From Exiguobacterium flavidum (lineage in GTDB: Bacteria; Bacillota; Bacilli; Exiguobacteriales; Exiguobacteriaceae), in NCBI RefSeq assembly GCF_003344535.1, contig NZ_QPKS01000005.1, positions 124,001 through 188,000 of the forward strand: 64,000 bases of DNA, written 5' to 3'. The position numbers and the translations under genes are program-made. Shown piece after piece: positions 51,330-60,598 of this stretch. Position 1 is the stretch's first letter, and every line of letters starts with the position of its first letter. The notes under the pieces are model-generated. The model did not search any database and was not told where the DNA came from. It worked only from the letters and a program-made list of their open reading frames with translations.

Positions 51330-52507
51330 GAACGACACTTCCTTTTCAGTCGATTACTGCGGTGATCGAGTTGCTGAAGCAGCCGCTCCTTGCGGGATGC
51401 GAGCAAGTGTCCCCGTTCAAGCAGCTGTCTGGCTTGTTCAGTATAATCATAAGCAAGCTCGGGATCTTTTGCAATGTGCTCCGCGTACTTCGCAAGTTCG
51501 ATATAGCTCAGGAATCCTCCGCTTTTCTTGAAGCACGCAGCAGCCTCCTCGTGCTTTTTCAAGCGTTTGTTCAGCAGTCCTTGGCGGAACCAGCCCGATT
51601 CTGACAGCTCGGACGCCCGTTCGAAGTGGCTCACAGACTGATCATCGATTTTGAGGTCCGCCAGCCAGACCGCAATGTTCTCGCGGACTGCAGGGAGCGC
51701 CTCCTCCCGATGGGTCACAAGCCGGTTGCACTCGTCATACAGGCTGACGAGGGTCAGACAATCAGTCGCATGGTGCTTGAGCACCCCGTCCATGATCTCC
51801 GGCTTTTGATGTTCCACGTACTGGAAGTAATGCATCGGGGCGAGAAATCCAGGTAGATCATCTTCACGCTCATGTCCGATTCGCTCCTCCATCCGACCGA
51901 GCCGGAAGGAATCCTCCTGGCCTCTGAACATGCGGCGACAGACGTGGAGTAGGTCGAGATGTCCAGCCTTCGGCAGTTTTGGAACCCGGTCGCGGACGAA
52001 CACGTGCCGCGTCTTCACCTGCGGCCAGTCGAAGCTCTTACCGTTGTATGTGACGAACTTCACCTCATCTCCGATATCCTCGAGGAAATGATGATAGAAT
52101 GCCGCCTCAAAGTGCGGATGCGGCAGGAAATATTGGCGCAGGAGAAGAGAATCCCCTTCAAATCGGGCAAAGCCGAGGAGAAAGATCGTCGTCCCTGCTC
52201 CTTTTAATCCAGTCGTCTCCGTATCAAAAAAGATGATCCGGTCGAGCGGAACGTCGAGACCGAGCGGCGGATGCGGTAACTGCAGGGAATCATGCGCCTC
52301 CTTGAAACTACGCTTCCCATGTCTCTCTTCGAGTTCGAAACGCTTGTCGATCCGAACGATCCATTCCTCCTCGAACGTCAGAATCTCAGCTCCCCGATCT
52401 CTCCAGGCGGCTTGCTCCTCCGTCCATTCCTCTTGACGCTCGGGCTGAATCGTTTTTTCATTCGTGCCGCCTGTCGCCCCGAGCATCCGTCTTAACTTGT
52501 TTTTCAT
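51326..52507 (-). CDS. yprB: YprB/MrfB-type 3'-5' exonuclease
   Basis: This 393-residue protein has a DnaQ/RNase H-like exonuclease domain (about 75-265): Exo I IIFFDTETTGLKG, Exo II FVTYNGKSFDWP and Exo III HHATDCLTL. The C-terminal TPR-like region reads HFERASELSESGWFRQGLLN and KKHEEAAACFKKSGG. B. subtilis MrfB (YprB) works with the MrfA helicase to repair mitomycin C adducts and crosslinks. It overlaps yprA and ypsA by four bases each. Genetics rather than biochemistry supports the role. Confidence 0.92.
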   Translation of the reverse strand: MKNKLRRMLGATGGTNEKTIQPERQEEWTEEQAAWRDRGAEILTFEEEWIVRIDKRFELEERHGKRSFKEAHDSLQLPHPPLGLDVPLDRIIFFDTETTGLKGAGTTIFLLGFARFEGDSLLLRQYFLPHPHFEAAFYHHFLEDIGDEVKFVTYNGKSFDWPQVKTRHVFVRDRVPKLPKAGHLDLLHVCRRMFRGQEDSFRLGRMEERIGHEREDDLPGFLAPMHYFQYVEHQKPEIMDGVLKHHATDCLTLVSLYDECNRLVTHREEALPAVRENIAVWLADLKIDDQSVSHFERASELSESGWFRQGLLNKRLKKHEEAAACFKKSGGFLSYIELAKYAEHIAKDPELAYDYTEQARQLLERGHLLASRKERLLQQLDHRSNRLKRKCRS

Positions 52508-54765
52508 CGCAGACTCTTCTCCATTTCATCGAGTATCGCTATCGTGCGCTCTTTCTCATCCTCTAGTCCGACCATTCCGATACAAGCCGGACAGCCGCCG
52601 ATGCAAGGGCATGTCGCAATCGAGTCCCGGGCAGCGGACAGCATCCTTGCGCGCTGTTTGTAGATTGCGGTCGATAGGCCTACACCGCCCGGGTACCGAT
52701 CATAGAGGAAGACGGTCGGTCGCCTCGTATGCGTCGCCTTCACCTGGGGGACGACGAAGACGTCGCTCGCGTCACACATCAAGTAGAGAGGTGCCACCCG
52801 CCGCAAGCTGTTCGCGACACCTTGCAACACCTGTTCGAGCTGCGTGCTCGATTCGGATTCGGGAAGCGTGAACCAGACGCCCGTCGTATGGATTTCACGC
52901 TCCGGCAGATGGATCGGTCCCGAACCGATGTTCTCATGTGTACCGAATTTGATTTTCTTGAACATCGTTGCCATACCTCGGACGCTGACATCGCCGCGCG
53001 CGACCGAATATCCTTCACTCTCGAATGACTCGTCCTCTTCAAGCACCGTCAACTCGACGGAGAAGTTCGCGTCGGTGTAGTAGTCGACATCAACGGCACG
53101 GACATATGCTTTCTTCTCCTCGAAATCGAGCATCTCGACTTGGTACTGATCAGCTCCATGAAGGTAGATCGCCTCATCGTGAAGCAATGTCATCGCGCTG
53201 AAGACATCCATCTCCCCGATCACCCTGTTTGGCACTTCCGTCTGATCGATGATGACGACGTTCTCCTGGTCGCTCGAACGCAGGGAGACTCCATGGGCCG
53301 GGAACGCATCGTTCATCCAGTAATATCGTTCGCCGCGAGCATTCAATACCCGCTCCTCGACGAGGTATTCAAGGATGTCCTCCGTATCGAGATCACCAAA
53401 GCGCTCGCCCCGTTTGAACGGTAGCTCGAACGCGGCGCATTTGACGTGATCGACAGCGATGATTAAGTTGTTCGGATCGAGGCGTGCCGACTCAGGTGAC
53501 TGATCAAGGAACAATTCCGGGCGCTCTGCTACATATTGATCGAGTGCTCCTGAGGAGGCGACGAGTATGATCAGCGCATCATCCTGCCTGCGTCCAGCAC
53601 GGCCAGCCTGCTGCCACAATGAGGCGATCGTGCCGGGGTAACCGTTCATGATGCACACTTGCAGTTGACCGATATCGACGCCGAGCTCGAGGGCGTTCGT
53701 CGAGACGATGCCTGTGATCTCACCGCGACGGAGGCGTTGCTCGATCTGGCGTCGCTCCGACGGGAGGTACCCGCCGCGATACCCTTCGATCGACTTCGGT
53801 CCGAGTTCATGCCGGACGAGACTCCGTAAATATGTCAACAGCACCTCCACCCGGACCCTCGAGCGGGCGAAGACGATCGTCTGGAACTTGTTCTTGATGA
53901 ACCGGGTCGCGAGCTGTTTCGTCTCGAGCGTCGCTGACCTGCGGATGCCGAGCTGCGCATTGACGACCGGGGGCTGGTAGACGATGAAATGTTTGCGCCC
54001 GGACGGTGCACCATTCTGATCGATCAACTCGACCTCCTGCTCCGTCAGGCGTGAAGCGAGTTCCTGCGGATTCGCGATCGTCGCACTAGTCATGATGAAG
54101 ACGGGATCACTCCCGTAATAGCGGCATATCCGCCGAAGGCGCCGGATGACATTCGCGACATGACTGCCGAAGACGCCCCGGTACGTGTGAAGCTCGTCGA
54201 TGACGACGTACTTCAAATTCTCGAACAACTCGATCCATTTCGTATGATGCGGCAGGATACCGGAATGGAGCATGTCCGGATTGGTGATGACGATGTTGCC
54301 TGCCGTCCGTACCTTCGTCCGGATCGTCGGCGAGGTATCCCCGTCATAGGTGAAACATCGAATGTCTGCGTCAAGCGTGTCGATCAGCTCGAGCAATTCA
54401 CTGTTTTGATCCTGCGCAAGCGCCTTCGTCGGGTAGATATAAAGTGCCCTCGACTTCGGCTCCTCAAGCATCTTCGTCAGGACAGGCAGGTTAAAACAAT
54501 ACGTCTTCCCGGATGCGGTCGGGGTGACGACGACGGCTGATCTCCCGGCCGTCACTTGTTCGAAGGCGAGTGCCTGGTGCGTATAGAGCTGATCGATCCC
54601 TCTTGAGCGGAGCGCTTTGCGCAACTTTTCCGGAAGTTGACGCGGAAATGGCAGATACGTCCCTTCCTTCGCTTCGATCGTCTTCATATAGGTGACGCGT
54701 TCCATGAACGCGGGGTCTTGTTTCAATTCTTCGAGATAGGCGGACAATGTTCGTTTCGTCCTCAT
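52504..54765 (-). CDS. yprA: MrfA/YprA-type superfamily 2 helicase
   Basis: This 753-residue DEAD/DEAH-type helicase has Walker A PTASGKTYCF (about 73-82), motif II DELHTY, then IMTSATIANPQ and the C-terminal motifs GVDIGQLQVCIMNGYPG and QQAGRAGRRQ. The last 250 residues form the DUF1998/Cys domain (CPCIGGCPACIG), which in MrfA holds zinc. The length matches B. subtilis YprA. In that species MrfA and MrfB repair mitomycin C lesions independently of UvrA. ATG 54765 starts the protein; the frame is open 32 codons earlier, antisense to a terminator. yprB follows with an ATGA overlap. Confidence 0.94.
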   Translation of the reverse strand: MRTKRTLSAYLEELKQDPAFMERVTYMKTIEAKEGTYLPFPRQLPEKLRKALRSRGIDQLYTHQALAFEQVTAGRSAVVVTPTASGKTYCFNLPVLTKMLEEPKSRALYIYPTKALAQDQNSELLELIDTLDADIRCFTYDGDTSPTIRTKVRTAGNIVITNPDMLHSGILPHHTKWIELFENLKYVVIDELHTYRGVFGSHVANVIRRLRRICRYYGSDPVFIMTSATIANPQELASRLTEQEVELIDQNGAPSGRKHFIVYQPPVVNAQLGIRRSATLETKQLATRFIKNKFQTIVFARSRVRVEVLLTYLRSLVRHELGPKSIEGYRGGYLPSERRQIEQRLRRGEITGIVSTNALELGVDIGQLQVCIMNGYPGTIASLWQQAGRAGRRQDDALIILVASSGALDQYVAERPELFLDQSPESARLDPNNLIIAVDHVKCAAFELPFKRGERFGDLDTEDILEYLVEERVLNARGERYYWMNDAFPAHGVSLRSSDQENVVIIDQTEVPNRVIGEMDVFSAMTLLHDEAIYLHGADQYQVEMLDFEEKKAYVRAVDVDYYTDANFSVELTVLEEDESFESEGYSVARGDVSVRGMATMFKKIKFGTHENIGSGPIHLPEREIHTTGVWFTLPESESSTQLEQVLQGVANSLRRVAPLYLMCDASDVFVVPQVKATHTRRPTVFLYDRYPGGVGLSTAIYKQRARMLSAARDSIATCPCIGGCPACIGMVGLEDEKERTIAILDEMEKSLR

Positions 54766-54796
54766 TCTCTCACATCCTTCCAACTTCCATTGTACA

Positions 54797-54845
54797 CAAA
54801 AAGAGACGGGATGACCGCAAGCATACGCTTGCGGCCACTCGTCTC
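54797..54845 (-). terminator. Terminator of recU-ponA
   Basis: The outer arms GAGACG/CGTCTC and an inner 8-9 bp stem around CCGCAAGC/GCTTGCGG form a long hairpin followed by five T on the minus strand. Confidence 0.8.
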
Positions 54846-54857
54846 CCCTGCCGAGAA

Positions 54858-57434
54858 TCATCGATCGTCCTGCTGGTCTTCCTTTTTCGCTTTCTCGATC
54901 TGTCTCGCTCGTTCTTTTTCATCTTTTTTATTGATAGAGGCTTCCCCTTCAGGCTGTTCCTCAGTATCATCTTGGTTCTGTTGCTCGTCCTGCTGGTCAT
55001 TCTGATTTTCGTCTTGCTGACCATCATCCTGCTGAGTTTCATCCTCTGCAGGCGTGTCTTCAGGCGTGTCTTCAGGGGTCTCCTCAGCCGGTTGCTCCTC
55101 AGCAGGCTGTTCTTCTTCAGGTTGACCCTCTTCAGGTTCGACGACCGTCTCCTCCTCGCCAGCGACATTGACCGTCGCCGTGATGGAACCTGACTTCTCC
55201 CCGTCAGCAATCGCTTCGACGGAATAGGTCGTCACACCTTCGACCAGATCGCGGATTGCGACTCGTGTATCGGAAGTCGTTCCGACGATCGTCTCTTTGC
55301 CGTTCGGACTCTTTTCCGTCACTTGGAACGTGACGTCTTCATAACCGTTCGCCCGGGCTGCTTCGTTATTATAACTCCAAGTCAGCTCACCTGATTTGCT
55401 TGGCTCGTCATAGGTCGCTTGGAGTCCTGTCGGTGCAGGGACATCCTTCTTCTCAACTTCTGGCTGTTTCGTACCTTTGACGTACAGTTCGTCGCCAAAG
55501 CTGAGGACGGAGTTCGGCTGTTCGAACGGAGCAGGTGTCCGGTCCCGAGTCTTCGTGATGAAGTCGCGCCAGATCTGCTGTGCGTGTTTGCTGTTCTGGC
55601 TGAGACCCGATCCGCCATTGTTGCCGGAATCTGTCGTTCCTGTCCAGACACTGATCGTCACGTCAGAAGTGTATCCGGTAAACCAGATATCCTTATTGTC
55701 GTTCGTAGTCCCTGTCTTCCCGGCCGCATCGAACGAAAGTCCTGCGTCAGGGAATGTGCCGCCAGGCTTCAGGACGTCACGCAGCATGTCTGTCAGCATG
55801 TACGCAGTATAGTCCTCCATCGCCTTTTTCGGTTTGATTGGAGACTTGATCTTCGACCCGTCACTGTATTCGATCGATTTGATGATGTGAGGTTTGACGT
55901 AGTCCCCTCCATTACCGAGCGTCGCGTAAGCTCCTGCCATCTGAGTCGTATTGAAACCGTATGATGCTCCACCAATTGCATAGGCAGGGGAAATCGATTC
56001 GTCCTTCTTCAGGGCGAGACCTGACTTTTCTGCGAACGCCTGGACCTTATCATCGCCGATTTCTTGGTACGTCTGGATAGCTGGCGTATTCGCTGAGATT
56101 TTCAGCCAGTGGCGGATGGTGTTGGTCCCAAGATAACCCTCATAGTAGTTGCCGATTTCCTTACCGTTCACTTCCGTCGGCTTATCGGTCAATACTTCCG
56201 CTGTCGACCATTTCTCATTCTCGATTGCTGGACCGTATGCAAAGAACGGTTTCGCCGTCGAACCTGGCTGGTGAGCCTCTTTCGCGTAATTGCGCCGATT
56301 TTTTCCACTGCCCGGATTCTTCCCGTCGACGATCGCAAGCACTTCGCCTGTTTTCGTGTTGACTGCGGAAGCGGCTGCCTCGGCGAATTCCGGCATCTTG
56401 ACGATTTCGTCCTTCTTGACTGCTTCATTCATATAATCATGCATCGGCTTGTCGATCGACGTGTACACCTTGAGGCCTTGACCATAGATATCTTTGCCCT
56501 CGAGGCCGAACACGTCTTCGAGCTCCTGTGAGACCATGTCGAAGATGACATTGTCATACAGTCCGTTCTCCGCAACATCCTTCGAAGGGTTGATCAGCTT
56601 AGCAATCGGCTGTTTGACAGCCTTGTCGCGCTGAGCCTTCGTGATCGCTCCGGTCGTGTACATCGCGTCAAGCACTTGTGTCTGACGCCATTTCGTCAGC
56701 TTCGGATCCCCGTTGATCGGATCGTAGGCTGTCGGCCGTTGCGGAAGGCCGGCAAGCATCGCGGCCTCGGCATAGTTCAGCTTGTCGACCGTCTTGTCGA
56801 AGTATGCCTTCGAAGCTGTTTGGATTCCGTAGGACGACTGTCCATAGTAGTTCTTGTTCAAGTACATCTCAAGAATCTGATCCTTCGTGTACTCTTGTTC
56901 GAGACGGATGGCGAGCCATTGCTCCTGCACTTTCCGGCTGACCTTCTTCTCATAGCTGAGGAATGACATCTTGACGACCTGTTGTGTGATCGTCGATGCT
57001 CCTTCCGATCCAAATCCGTCCGTTACGTTCGCGATGACCGCGCCGCCAAGTCGTCGGAAATCGATTCCGTTATGCTGATAGAAACGACGGTCCTCGATCG
57101 AGATGAACGCATCTTTGACGATGTCAGGCACCTCATCGATCGAAACATACTCCCGGTTCGAGCCTGTCTGTTTGATTTGTTCGCCATCCCGTGCGTAGAC
57201 GAGCATCGGCAAGCTGTCACGCAGCTTCGACTCATCGAGTTCCGGTGCTGTCGCGACGGCATATGCTGCAAAACCTCCGCCTATCAACATGAACACGACT
57301 GCGACGACCGCGCCGATCAGCGCAAGCTTCTTCCAAAAAGGACCTTTGCCTCCTGTCTTTTTCTTAGGACGCTTCGTCGCTTTCGCGGAAGTGTTCTTAG
57401 ACTGTTCCCTGCGTGCTACACGACTTCTTTCCAT
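54858..57434 (-). CDS. ponA: Class A penicillin-binding protein 1
   Basis: This 858-residue bifunctional peptidoglycan synthase has a basic cytoplasmic start, a membrane anchor (about 36-60), a glycosyltransferase domain (catalytic Glu near 114, ISIEDRRFYQHNGID; GASTITQQVVK) and a transpeptidase domain (Ser392 in GSTAK, SAN 447-449, KTG 573-575). A fibronectin type III domain follows (about 655-765), then a long Glu/Asp/Gln/Pro-rich tail with repeats (about 766-858), longer and more repetitive than most homologues. It follows recU by eight bases, as in the conserved recU-ponA operon. Confidence 0.95.
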   Translation of the reverse strand: MERSRVARREQSKNTSAKATKRPKKKTGGKGPFWKKLALIGAVVAVVFMLIGGGFAAYAVATAPELDESKLRDSLPMLVYARDGEQIKQTGSNREYVSIDEVPDIVKDAFISIEDRRFYQHNGIDFRRLGGAVIANVTDGFGSEGASTITQQVVKMSFLSYEKKVSRKVQEQWLAIRLEQEYTKDQILEMYLNKNYYGQSSYGIQTASKAYFDKTVDKLNYAEAAMLAGLPQRPTAYDPINGDPKLTKWRQTQVLDAMYTTGAITKAQRDKAVKQPIAKLINPSKDVAENGLYDNVIFDMVSQELEDVFGLEGKDIYGQGLKVYTSIDKPMHDYMNEAVKKDEIVKMPEFAEAAASAVNTKTGEVLAIVDGKNPGSGKNRRNYAKEAHQPGSTAKPFFAYGPAIENEKWSTAEVLTDKPTEVNGKEIGNYYEGYLGTNTIRHWLKISANTPAIQTYQEIGDDKVQAFAEKSGLALKKDESISPAYAIGGASYGFNTTQMAGAYATLGNGGDYVKPHIIKSIEYSDGSKIKSPIKPKKAMEDYTAYMLTDMLRDVLKPGGTFPDAGLSFDAAGKTGTTNDNKDIWFTGYTSDVTISVWTGTTDSGNNGGSGLSQNSKHAQQIWRDFITKTRDRTPAPFEQPNSVLSFGDELYVKGTKQPEVEKKDVPAPTGLQATYDEPSKSGELTWSYNNEAARANGYEDVTFQVTEKSPNGKETIVGTTSDTRVAIRDLVEGVTTYSVEAIADGEKSGSITATVNVAGEEETVVEPEEGQPEEEQPAEEQPAEETPEDTPEDTPAEDETQQDDGQQDENQNDQQDEQQNQDDTEEQPEGEASINKKDEKERARQIEKAKKEDQQDDR

Positions 57435-57442
57435 ATGTTATC

Positions 57443-58069
57443 CTACTCCTTCAAGCTTTCTGTTTCTCTAAAATAGATGGCGTCGACGGCGTTCAGATAA
57501 TCGAGCGCCGGAAACGCACCTGTCTCCAACTTCTCACCATGAGCTTCGACTACCGCGAGGGGAATCGATTTACGGCCGGTTTCCATCTCATCCCACCAGG
57601 GGAACAGATGCTCGACCGGCAACACATATTGCACATTATACAGATTGAATCGAATGATGACAAAACAAATTCCACCATGACCGGCGCAATTGCGCATATG
57701 TTCGATTTGATGGGGGTGAAAATTTTTGAGGGGGAATGACGTCTTGTTATTCGTCTCTTTCGCTTCGAAATCAATGTATCTTCCACGGTATACGCCATTG
57801 AAGTCGGTCGTCGAGGGCTGTTTGAAATACGCTTCCCTGACGACGGCAGCCGAACGTTTCGGGTAGTCGACCTGCACGATCTGAAGAGGAGTAGGCTTCT
57901 TGTGAATGATTGCCCGATTGTGCGTCAGATAAAACGCATTACTTTCCTCGATCAGCTTCTCGAGCTTCATTCCGCGGTTCGAGAACGTCGAGTTCGTCCG
58001 TTTAGATTGAATCGGCGTGTTGCCGAGCACAGACGGCCGCTGATACTTTTTGCCATTCGGGTAGTTCAT
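57443..58069 (-). CDS. recU: Holliday-junction resolvase RecU
   Basis: This 208-residue PD-(D/E)xK nuclease resolves recombination junctions. It shows the family start (YPNGKKYQRPS) and RGMKLEKLIEESNAFYL. The active site is TTDFNGVYRGRYIDFEAKE, with the stalk HPHQIEHMRNCAGHGG. Length matches B. subtilis RecU. It is the first gene of the recU-ponA operon and divergent from yppE. Confidence 0.95.
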   Translation of the reverse strand: MNYPNGKKYQRPSVLGNTPIQSKRTNSTFSNRGMKLEKLIEESNAFYLTHNRAIIHKKPTPLQIVQVDYPKRSAAVVREAYFKQPSTTDFNGVYRGRYIDFEAKETNNKTSFPLKNFHPHQIEHMRNCAGHGGICFVIIRFNLYNVQYVLPVEHLFPWWDEMETGRKSIPLAVVEAHGEKLETGAFPALDYLNAVDAIYFRETESLKE

Positions 58070-58148
58070 TTCTTTCCCCTCCGATCGTGTTTATTGTACC
58101 ATTATCTAAGATTGTACCGTATCGGGCGAGAGAAGGAGTTGAGAATCG

Positions 58149-58442
58149 ATGACAATTGAACCATTGCTTCAAGAAATCGAAAACATCTACAAGGAAGGCA
58201 GGGACGGCAGGGAATATGACTTCACACGGGATGTCGTACCGTTCGTCGAACGAGCCGATCGACTGATCGAAGAGTGGCAGCACAATGCCCAGAACAGCCC
58301 CTATCTGAGGACGAACATGGTCGAGAGTGCGGTCGATCAGCTGAAGCAGTTATCCGTCCAGGCCTTTCAGCCGAAGACCAGCCTGAAACGCTTCAACGAG
58401 ACGATCAAGTCAGTCCGCTATATCGATCAGCTCATGCAGTGA
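58149..58442 (+). CDS. yppE: YppE-like (DUF1798) protein
   Basis: This 97-residue helical protein (YDFTRDVVPFVERADRLIEEW; NMVESAVDQLKQLSVQAF) resembles B. subtilis YppE, whose gene is also divergent from recU. Function unknown. AAGGAG precedes the ATG. The DUF3800 gene begins 190 bp further on. Confidence 0.8.
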   Translation: MTIEPLLQEIENIYKEGRDGREYDFTRDVVPFVERADRLIEEWQHNAQNSPYLRTNMVESAVDQLKQLSVQAFQPKTSLKRFNETIKSVRYIDQLMQ

Positions 58443-58496
58443 TTACCCGTGGTGCTATTCCTGAAAGAAGGAATGCTTGGTATACTTGTCGTATCT

Positions 58497-58502
58497 TATA
58501 AT
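58497..58502 (+). promoter_or_regulatory. Candidate -10 element of the DUF3800 gene
   Basis: A perfect TATAAT is preceded 17 bp upstream by TGCTTG, a weak -35. Initiation would give a leader of about 125 nt carrying a tandem 10-bp repeat just before the ribosome site. Confidence 0.4.
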
Positions 58503-58595
58503 GGGGTATCCGAATCGTTCGTGAAGCTTTTTTTGCGGCCTGTTTCGCTTGGTCACGGCTTGAGAATCCGTAACATGACCTCACCTCGAAAATAA

Positions 58596-58616
58596 AGTGT
58601 GCAGTTAGTGTGCAGT
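58596..58616. repeat. Tandem 10-bp direct repeat before the DUF3800 gene
   Basis: AGTGTGCAGT occurs at 58596-58605 and 58607-58616, an 11-bp period (one helical turn), immediately upstream of the GGAGG ribosome site. It could be a protein-binding or translational operator. Confidence 0.6.
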
Positions 58617-58633
58617 CGGAGGGATTCACCTTG

Positions 58634-59545
58634 ATGAATAAAGAGATCAACCACTTGAAAAATGTTGTCACAAAAGGAACCCTGAAGGTTGCGAACAACA
58701 CGGCGAAAAAGTATGTCATGTTCGTTGATGAAACAGGAACTCCCAAGGGGAACACCCAGTTCAACCTGACGGGCGTGCTGATGGAGTACAAATATGCAAT
58801 CGACTCGGATGAGACGGGCGAGCCGAGTCCGCTGCGGAAGCGGCTGATGGAGTTCAAATCGAATGTCTTCGAAGATCCGCATATCCCGTTGCACCTAAAA
58901 GAGATTTTGAAGGCGGAACATCCGTACGGGAAGGAAGACGGCATCACGATCGATATGCTCCGCCATTTTTGGCAGGCGTTGCCGGAATTCCTTGTCGACA
59001 TCGACTGTACGATCGTCAGCGTGGAGGTCGATAAGCAGAAGTTGCAGGACTTCTACTCGACTCCGAAGGATCCATACGTCGTCGCCTTCGCCCACCTGAT
59101 GAAGTCGTTCTACGCCTTCCTTGAAGAGACGGAAGCGACGAGCGCCCGGGTCGTCCTCGAGAGCCGGGATGATTACCAGAACCTTCTCATCCAGAAGGCG
59201 TTCTTCGATATCTTCAACTCCGGGACGGTCCATCTCGACGTCGAACGGAGCCGACAGAAAATCAAAGGATTCATCTTCGCTGAGAAGGACAGCGAACTGT
59301 ATCAATCTGGCCTTGAGATCGCTGATCTCGTCTGTCTCCCGCTCTCCCGCGTGCGGCGAGGCGTGATCGAGGTGAAACCGCGGTTTGTCCATTATGGGGA
59401 CGAAAACCGTATCTTCAAAGCAATCAAGGACAAAATCTACATCCGTCGTGACAGCCCGGATCAGGACTTCCGAAACTGGGGGTTCAAGAAGGTGCCAATC
59501 ACGAAGAAGCGCCGCGAGTGGTCTGACACCCCTTGGAACGGATGA
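58634..59545 (+). CDS. DUF3800-domain protein
   Basis: This 303-residue protein has a DUF3800 fold: the start strand MFVDETGTPKGNTQFNLTGV with a conserved DE pair, a central LESRDDYQNLLIQKAFFDIF and the C-terminal SGLEIADLVCLPLSRV, the second acidic position of an RNase H-like site. DUF3800 proteins are usually unknown, with frequent links to mobile or defence islands. It is monocistronic, inserted between yppE and ypoC. The start could be TTG at 58631 (GGAGG eight bases ahead) instead of ATG 58634. Confidence 0.82.
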   Translation: MNKEINHLKNVVTKGTLKVANNTAKKYVMFVDETGTPKGNTQFNLTGVLMEYKYAIDSDETGEPSPLRKRLMEFKSNVFEDPHIPLHLKEILKAEHPYGKEDGITIDMLRHFWQALPEFLVDIDCTIVSVEVDKQKLQDFYSTPKDPYVVAFAHLMKSFYAFLEETEATSARVVLESRDDYQNLLIQKAFFDIFNSGTVHLDVERSRQKIKGFIFAEKDSELYQSGLEIADLVCLPLSRVRRGVIEVKPRFVHYGDENRIFKAIKDKIYIRRDSPDQDFRNWGFKKVPITKKRREWSDTPWNG

Positions 59546-59550
59546 ACGAA

Positions 59551-59585
59551 GAAGCCCGGAAGGCAATATGCTTTCCGGGCTTTTC
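59551..59585. terminator. Terminator between DUF3800 and ypoC
   Basis: The arms AAGCCCGGAAGGCA and TGCTTTCCGGGCTT (one mismatch) are followed by TTTT on the plus strand; it can also end the convergent ypoC transcript. Confidence 0.88.
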
Positions 59586-59943
59586 ATGTCCATTTTTCAA
59601 TCACCTTTCGCCGCAGGTAGAGTTTGTGAAGCTCCGTAAGCAACTCTTCCGAAGCAGCGAAGGACGTGTAAAAGTGAAGATTTTCATAAAGGAATCCAAT
59701 TCTGTCACTGGCGTTGACAGGTTTGGTCAAAAGCTCGTCAATCTCAGTCGATCTGCTTTCAAGACCGTTTATCCAAAACAGGATGTCGACTTCGGAGTCG
59801 ATGATTTGCCGGAACCGCTCTTCTTCGAGGCGTGGCTTCCGTTTCGCGAAGGCCACCCGGACGACTTCAAGTTCCTGTTCGAGCTCCATGAAGAGCGGAT
59901 ACCAGGACAGCCTGTCCTTTTCCGGACGATCCGTATAACGCAT
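59584..59943 (-). CDS. ypoC: YpoC-like protein
   Basis: This 119-residue protein is helical (WYPLFMELEQELEVVRVAFA; NASDRIGFLYENLHFYTSF; LLTELHKLYLRRKVIEKW). It occupies the ypoC position directly after nth, as in B. subtilis. ATG 59943 overlaps the nth stop (TGATG) and follows AAGGGG by eight bases. A longer open frame of 163 codons exists but overlaps nth. Function unknown. Confidence 0.82.
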   Translation of the reverse strand: MRYTDRPEKDRLSWYPLFMELEQELEVVRVAFAKRKPRLEEERFRQIIDSEVDILFWINGLESRSTEIDELLTKPVNASDRIGFLYENLHFYTSFAASEELLTELHKLYLRRKVIEKWT

Positions 59944-60593
59944 CAGGCGAGCCCCTTCATCCGCTTCTTCCCTTCCCGGCACATGTCGAGGAGCGGGCAG
60001 GCAGGACAGTTCGGTTTCTGGGCTTTGCAATGATAACGGCCGAAGAAGATGAACTGATGATGGAGCTTCGACCACCGCTCGCGCGGGAAGCGACGCATCA
60101 AGGTCGTCTCGACCTCCGTGACGTTATCTTTCCACCTGCAGATGCCGAGGCGTTTCGAGACGCGTTCGACATGTGTGTCGACGGCAAAAGCCGGTTCGCC
60201 GAACGCGACGGACAGGACGACGTTGGCCGTCTTTCGTCCGACGCCCGGAAGTGCCTCGAGCGCCGTTCGGTCATTGGGAACTACACTCCCGTGGAGCGAG
60301 ACGACTCGCTCCGAAAGGGCCTTGATGTTCTTCGCCTTGTTGCGGAAGAGCCCGATCCGCTTGATCTTCTCCTCGATTTCCGATACGTCGGCCGCTGCAA
60401 GCGCCTCGGGTGTCGGATATGCGGCGAACAGCGCTGGTGTCACCTTGTTGACCAGCGCGTCTGTCGCTTGGGCTGAAAGTGCGACCGCGACGACGAGTTC
60501 GAACGGGTTCGCATGCACGAGTTCACAAAAGGCGTCCGGGAACATCTCCTCGAGCGTATGCTCGATCCGTTCGATTTCTGCTTTTCTCAGCAT
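59943..60593 (-). CDS. nth: Endonuclease III
   Basis: This 216-residue base-excision glycosylase/AP lyase removes oxidised pyrimidines. It has the HhH motif ALPGVGRKTANVVLS with the catalytic Lys, the catalytic Asp of AVDTHVERVS, and a [4Fe-4S] site C-X6-C-X2-C-X5-C (CKAQKPNCPACPLLDMC). The ATG at 60593 follows GGGTG. dnaD ends just before, and ypoC follows with overlap. Confidence 0.95.
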   Translation of the reverse strand: MLRKAEIERIEHTLEEMFPDAFCELVHANPFELVVAVALSAQATDALVNKVTPALFAAYPTPEALAAADVSEIEEKIKRIGLFRNKAKNIKALSERVVSLHGSVVPNDRTALEALPGVGRKTANVVLSVAFGEPAFAVDTHVERVSKRLGICRWKDNVTEVETTLMRRFPRERWSKLHHQFIFFGRYHCKAQKPNCPACPLLDMCREGKKRMKGLA

Positions 60594-60598
60594 CCCGC

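Noticed and set aside
58432-59001. A 189-codon minus-strand frame with a basic N-terminal segment
   Set aside because: It is antisense to the DUF3800 gene and lacks a start signal; the peptide has no recognisable motif.
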